Source of the DNA: Anaerolineae bacterium
GTDB taxonomy: Bacteria; Chloroflexota; Anaerolineae; Anaerolineales; E44-bin32
Direction of reading: 5' to 3'
Length of the DNA stretch: 13,084 nt
Assembly: GCA_030598885.1 (NCBI GenBank)
Contig: JAUVOZ010000041.1
Coordinates: 1-13,084 of the forward strand
Both the position numbers and the translations under genes were made by a program. The notes beneath the pieces were generated by a model. The model was not told the DNA's origin and ran no database searches. It was given only the letters and a program-made list of their open reading frames with translations. Positions 11,160-13,084 of this stretch are shown here, one piece after another (within the stretch, counting starts at the first letter, position 1; each line of letters starts with the position of its first letter).

Positions 11160-13084
11160 ATGCACCGCCTGAAGTCAATAGCTCTCGTCGTGCTCTTGCT
11201 TACAGTTACCCTACCATTGGCAACCCCTGCCTACGCCGATGGGATCATCATCCCTGAGCCCCCAATTTGCATCCCCGGACCTTGCCCGGGACCGACTCCG
11301 ATCTCCCAATTGGCAATCAAATATCACCGGGTCCATGTAACCATCGAAGACCAGGTGGCAATCACCCACGTCGATCAGGTCTTCCGAAATGACAACGACT
11401 GGGAAATTGAGGGGACATATATCTTTCCTCTTCCTCCTGGTGCTGCCGTCACCCAATTCACTTTATGGATGGACGGAGAACCGGTGGAAGGAAAAGTCCT
11501 CACCCGCGAGGAGGCTCGCCAGACGTACCAAGAGATCGTGCGTGCCATGCGCGATCCAGCTCTGCTCGAATACGCAGACCGGGATGCGGTGCAAGCCTCA
11601 ATATACCCCATCCCTCCAGGCGGTGAGCGCCAGATCGAACTCGAGTACACTCAAGTGTTGGAAGCTGACAATGGGCTGATTCACTACAGCTACCCACTCA
11701 ACACTGAAAAATTCTCAACCCAACCTCTTGAGGACGTCAGTGTCTCTGTCGAAGTACGCTCTCCTCACCCCGTTCGAGCTATCTACTCGCCATCACATAC
11801 GGTTGCCATCAATCGGGATGGAGACTTCCACTTCACAGTAGGTTATGAAGACACATATGTCACGCCTGATAAAGACTTCGAACTGTTTTATTCCATTGCT
11901 GACTCCGACATCGGCCTTAACTTGATCACCTTCCGGAACCCTGAATCCAACGACGGCGACGGCTTCTTCCTATTGCTGGTCGCCCCCAGCGTCGAGGTCG
12001 ATCCCAACCGCACGATCGCTAAAGATTTGTTGATCGTGATCGACAAATCTGGCAGTATGGACGGTGAGAAATTCCGTCAAGCTCAACAGGCGCTGCATTA
12101 CGTGCTCGACCATCTAAACGCTCAGGATCGTTTCAACATCATATCCTTCAGCACCGGCATCCGCTCGTATGCTAGCGGGCTTCGGCCCGCCGAGGAAGCC
12201 TGGCAAGCGAAAGATTGGGTCGACTCGCTCTCCGCGGCAGGTTCCACCGACATCAACCTCGCGCTATTGGAAGCCGTTGCTCAAGCCGATGACCAACGAC
12301 CGACGATCATTATTTTCCTCACCGACGGTCTGCCGACTGAAGGTGTCACCGACACGCAGGCAATTCTGGAGAATGTCAAACAGGCAGCTCCAAGCAACGT
12401 CCGGCTGTTTGCCTTCGGTGTAGGCTACGATGTAGACACCTTCCTGCTCGACACCCTAGCTAAGGACAATCATGGTGACACCACCTATGTCACACCCGAA
12501 CAAGCCATTGATGAGTCTGTTTCCGGCTTCTATGCCAAAGTGAGTACGCCAGTGCTGGTTGACATAGAGCTTGACTTCGGCGACGTCGTGACTTATGACC
12601 TGTATCCTGATCCACTCCCAGATCTCTTTGCCGGAAGCCAACTGGTGCTGGTGGGACGCTATCGATCACCTGGTTCAGGGACAATACGACTTACCGGGCA
12701 AGTGGATGGCAAGACTCAGAACTTCGACTATCCATACCAGTACTTCCGAAGTTCAGGCGGTCCAGATTTCCTGCCACGACTTTGGGCCACACGCAAGATA
12801 GGCGCCTTGCTCAATCAGGTTCGGCTCCAGGGTCCAGAGGAGGAACTGGTCGATCAGATCGTGAAGTTGAGTATCCGCTACGGCATCGTCACGCCCTATA
12901 CTTCCTACCTGGTGACTGAACCGATGGCATTGGGGAGGGAGGCACAAGAGGGGATCGCCAACGACGCCTATGAAAAAATGCTGACCACGCCGACGATGGT
13001 CTCCGGGCAGGCAGCCGTAGAACGGGCAGCAGCTGAGTCGTTCTTCAGCGAAGCGGAGGTACCTTTGGCGCTATCAGGCGCAGC
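11160..13084 (+). CDS. Secreted VIT and von Willebrand factor A domain protein (partial, C-terminus missing)
   Basis: The frame is open for 641 codons from the ATG at 11160 to the window edge, with no stop. AGGAGG lies 6 nt upstream, an excellent ribosome site. Residues 1-26 form a signal peptide with likely cleavage after AYA. A VIT domain follows (about 45-165; typical blocks are YIFPLPPGAAVTQFTL, LTREEARQTYQEI and YPIPPGGERQIELEY). A VWA domain (about 288-470) has an intact metal-binding site: DKSGS (295-299), GSTDI, and LTDG (Asp389). After it comes KLSIRYGIVTPYTSYLV, usual in bacterial inter-alpha-trypsin-inhibitor-like proteins. Such proteins are thought to act in adhesion or surface protein assembly; the ligand is unknown. 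Whether a C-terminal anchor or sorting signal exists cannot be seen. It follows a 300-nt gene-free leader region. Confidence 0.9.
   Translation, partial: MHRLKSIALVVLLLTVTLPLATPAYADGIIIPEPPICIPGPCPGPTPISQLAIKYHRVHVTIEDQVAITHVDQVFRNDNDWEIEGTYIFPLPPGAAVTQFTLWMDGEPVEGKVLTREEARQTYQEIVRAMRDPALLEYADRDAVQASIYPIPPGGERQIELEYTQVLEADNGLIHYSYPLNTEKFSTQPLEDVSVSVEVRSPHPVRAIYSPSHTVAINRDGDFHFTVGYEDTYVTPDKDFELFYSIADSDIGLNLITFRNPESNDGDGFFLLLVAPSVEVDPNRTIAKDLLIVIDKSGSMDGEKFRQAQQALHYVLDHLNAQDRFNIISFSTGIRSYASGLRPAEEAWQAKDWVDSLSAAGSTDINLALLEAVAQADDQRPTIIIFLTDGLPTEGVTDTQAILENVKQAAPSNVRLFAFGVGYDVDTFLLDTLAKDNHGDTTYVTPEQAIDESVSGFYAKVSTPVLVDIELDFGDVVTYDLYPDPLPDLFAGSQLVLVGRYRSPGSGTIRLTGQVDGKTQNFDYPYQYFRSSGGPDFLPRLWATRKIGALLNQVRLQGPEEELVDQIVKLSIRYGIVTPYTSYLVTEPMALGREAQEGIANDAYEKMLTTPTMVSGQAAVERAAAESFFSEAEVPLALSGA

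Overview
The window looks like part of a Chloroflexota chromosome, probably from an Anaerolineae-like lineage. This is inferred from gene content: an FMN-riboswitch-controlled RibXY-type flavin transporter, Thr/Pro/Ser-rich lipoproteins, a pst locus with two pstB genes and a prfA-prmC-tsaC block. No marker gene fixes the taxonomy. Nearly all the sequence is ordinary core or transport metabolism. I found no phage, CRISPR array, rRNA or tRNA.

Layout. (1) Positions 1-1330, minus strand: promoter, FMN riboswitch, intrinsic terminator, a second hairpin, then the permease (ribX) and the start of the substrate-binding lipoprotein (ribY, cut by the window edge). This is a riboflavin uptake operon repressed by FMN. 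(2) Positions 1360-6991: a divergent phosphate-uptake locus. pstB1-phoU read leftwards; pstS-pstC-[GxxExxY gene]-pstA-pstB2 read rightwards. Both transcripts appear to start at or within a few bases of the first ATG, so they may be leaderless. A 17-bp inverted repeat lies between the two promoters. Between pstC and pstA sits a 0.6-kb AT-rich insert carrying a GxxExxY (PDDEXK_3-like) gene, bordered by short repeats; the last repeat supplies the first codons of pstA. (3) Positions 7042-8040: a lipoprotein esterase of the esterase-D fold. (4) Positions 8041-8239: a strong terminator serving the minus strand and a possible 19-codon ORF with a good ribosome binding site. (5) Positions 8240-10784, minus strand: a tight operon prfA-prmC-tsaC (release factor 1, its glutamine methyltransferase, and the tRNA t6A enzyme) with an extended -10 promoter and a leader hairpin. 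(6) Positions 10850-11159: a non-coding stretch with several stem-loops, possibly a structured leader. (7) 11160 to the end: a secreted VIT + VWA domain protein, truncated by the window edge.

How the genes work together: PstS captures phosphate outside the membrane, PstC and PstA form the channel, and PstB1 and PstB2 are two non-identical ATPases. PstB1 has an altered signature motif and PstB2 lacks the Q-loop glutamine, so a mixed dimer is worth testing. PhoU would couple uptake to phosphate signalling; no PhoR/PhoB pair is in the window. PrmC methylates the GGQ glutamine of the release factor encoded just upstream of it.

The observations most worth a second look are the FMN riboswitch with an added hairpin and a readable antiterminator, the paired PstB substitutions, the GxxExxY insertion that rewrote the pstA start, and the structured leader before the VIT/VWA gene. 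I do not see a clearly unprecedented biological system.
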